From contig URNG01000087.1 in assembly GCA_900549295.1 (NCBI GenBank), positions 1-13,008 on the forward strand: a stretch of 13,008 nucleotides of DNA. The letters run 5' to 3'. Below are positions 12,991-13,008 of the stretch, in pieces. The translations under genes and the position numbers were made by a program. The notes beneath the pieces were generated by a model that was not told the DNA's origin, did no database searches, and saw nothing but the letters and a program-made list of their open reading frames with translations. The DNA comes from an uncultured Rhodocyclaceae bacterium. GTDB taxonomy: Bacteria > Pseudomonadota > Gammaproteobacteria > Burkholderiales > Rhodocyclaceae. Positions within the stretch are counted from its first letter, which is position 1; every line of letters starts with the position of its first letter.

Positions 12991-13008
12991 ATGAGCGGTA
13001 TTTTTACG
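12991..13008 (+). CDS. Start of a divergent gene, possibly norC (cut by window end)
   Basis: Only six codons, MSGIFT, are visible after a strong GGAGG ribosome-binding site at 12981-12985. NorC proteins, the cytochrome c subunit of nitric oxide reductase, often begin in a similar way (MSETFTK-like from memory), and a nor gene next to nirS under an FNR-type box would remove the NO that NirS produces. Six residues cannot establish this; the gene's existence is well supported by start, spacing and promoter, its identity is not. Confidence 0.6.

Overview
The window is a GC-rich stretch from a denitrifying proteobacterium. The gene set, fused nirDL, codon style and intergenic repeats suggest a betaproteobacterium, perhaps Rhodocyclales, but no rRNA or other taxonomic marker is present. 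About 10 kb of the 13 kb is a nir locus for cytochrome cd1-type nitrite respiration, read on the minus strand from right to left.

Right edge (12718-13008): a divergent regulatory region between nirS (minus) and a plus-strand gene of which only six codons are visible (MSGIFT, compatible with the start of NorC). It holds two FNR/Dnr-type boxes, each one mismatch from TTGAT-N4-ATCAA, and a 19-bp imperfect direct repeat flanking one of them.

Structural block (12717-9755, minus): nirS (cytochrome cd1 nitrite reductase), a diheme c-552/NirB-like cytochrome and a monoheme NirC-like cytochrome. A GNRA-capped hairpin follows nirS, and two tandem intrinsic terminator-like hairpins follow nirC.

Heme d1 assembly block (9672-2897, minus): nirF, fused nirDL, nirG, nirH, nirJ, nirN and nirE, tightly packed from nirF to nirJ with abutting or 8-nt overlapping start and stop codons. 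Pathway: NirE makes precorrin-2 from uroporphyrinogen III; it is converted to siroheme by enzymes not in the window; NirDL/NirG/NirH decarboxylate siroheme; the radical SAM enzyme NirJ replaces the next propionates with oxo groups; NirF and NirN act in the periplasm on late intermediates; the cofactor enters NirS. No nirM or nirT is present, so the NirB-like and NirC cytochromes are the visible candidate electron carriers.

Left block (1-2901): three genes unrelated to denitrification, namely gph (plus) and, divergent from it, an HPt/HD-GYP protein coupled by a 1-nt overlap to tcdA (minus). Two direct-orientation copies of a small palindromic, MITE/REP-like repeat bracket this block; one carries the nirE stop codon in its terminal inverted repeat.

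I found no CRISPR array, tRNA, rRNA, transposase, phage gene or defence system, and no clearly new multi-gene system. The points most worth a second look are the tandem terminators between nirC and nirF, the two-box divergent promoter, the repeat pair, a CX3CH heme motif, and a variant HD-GYP protein.
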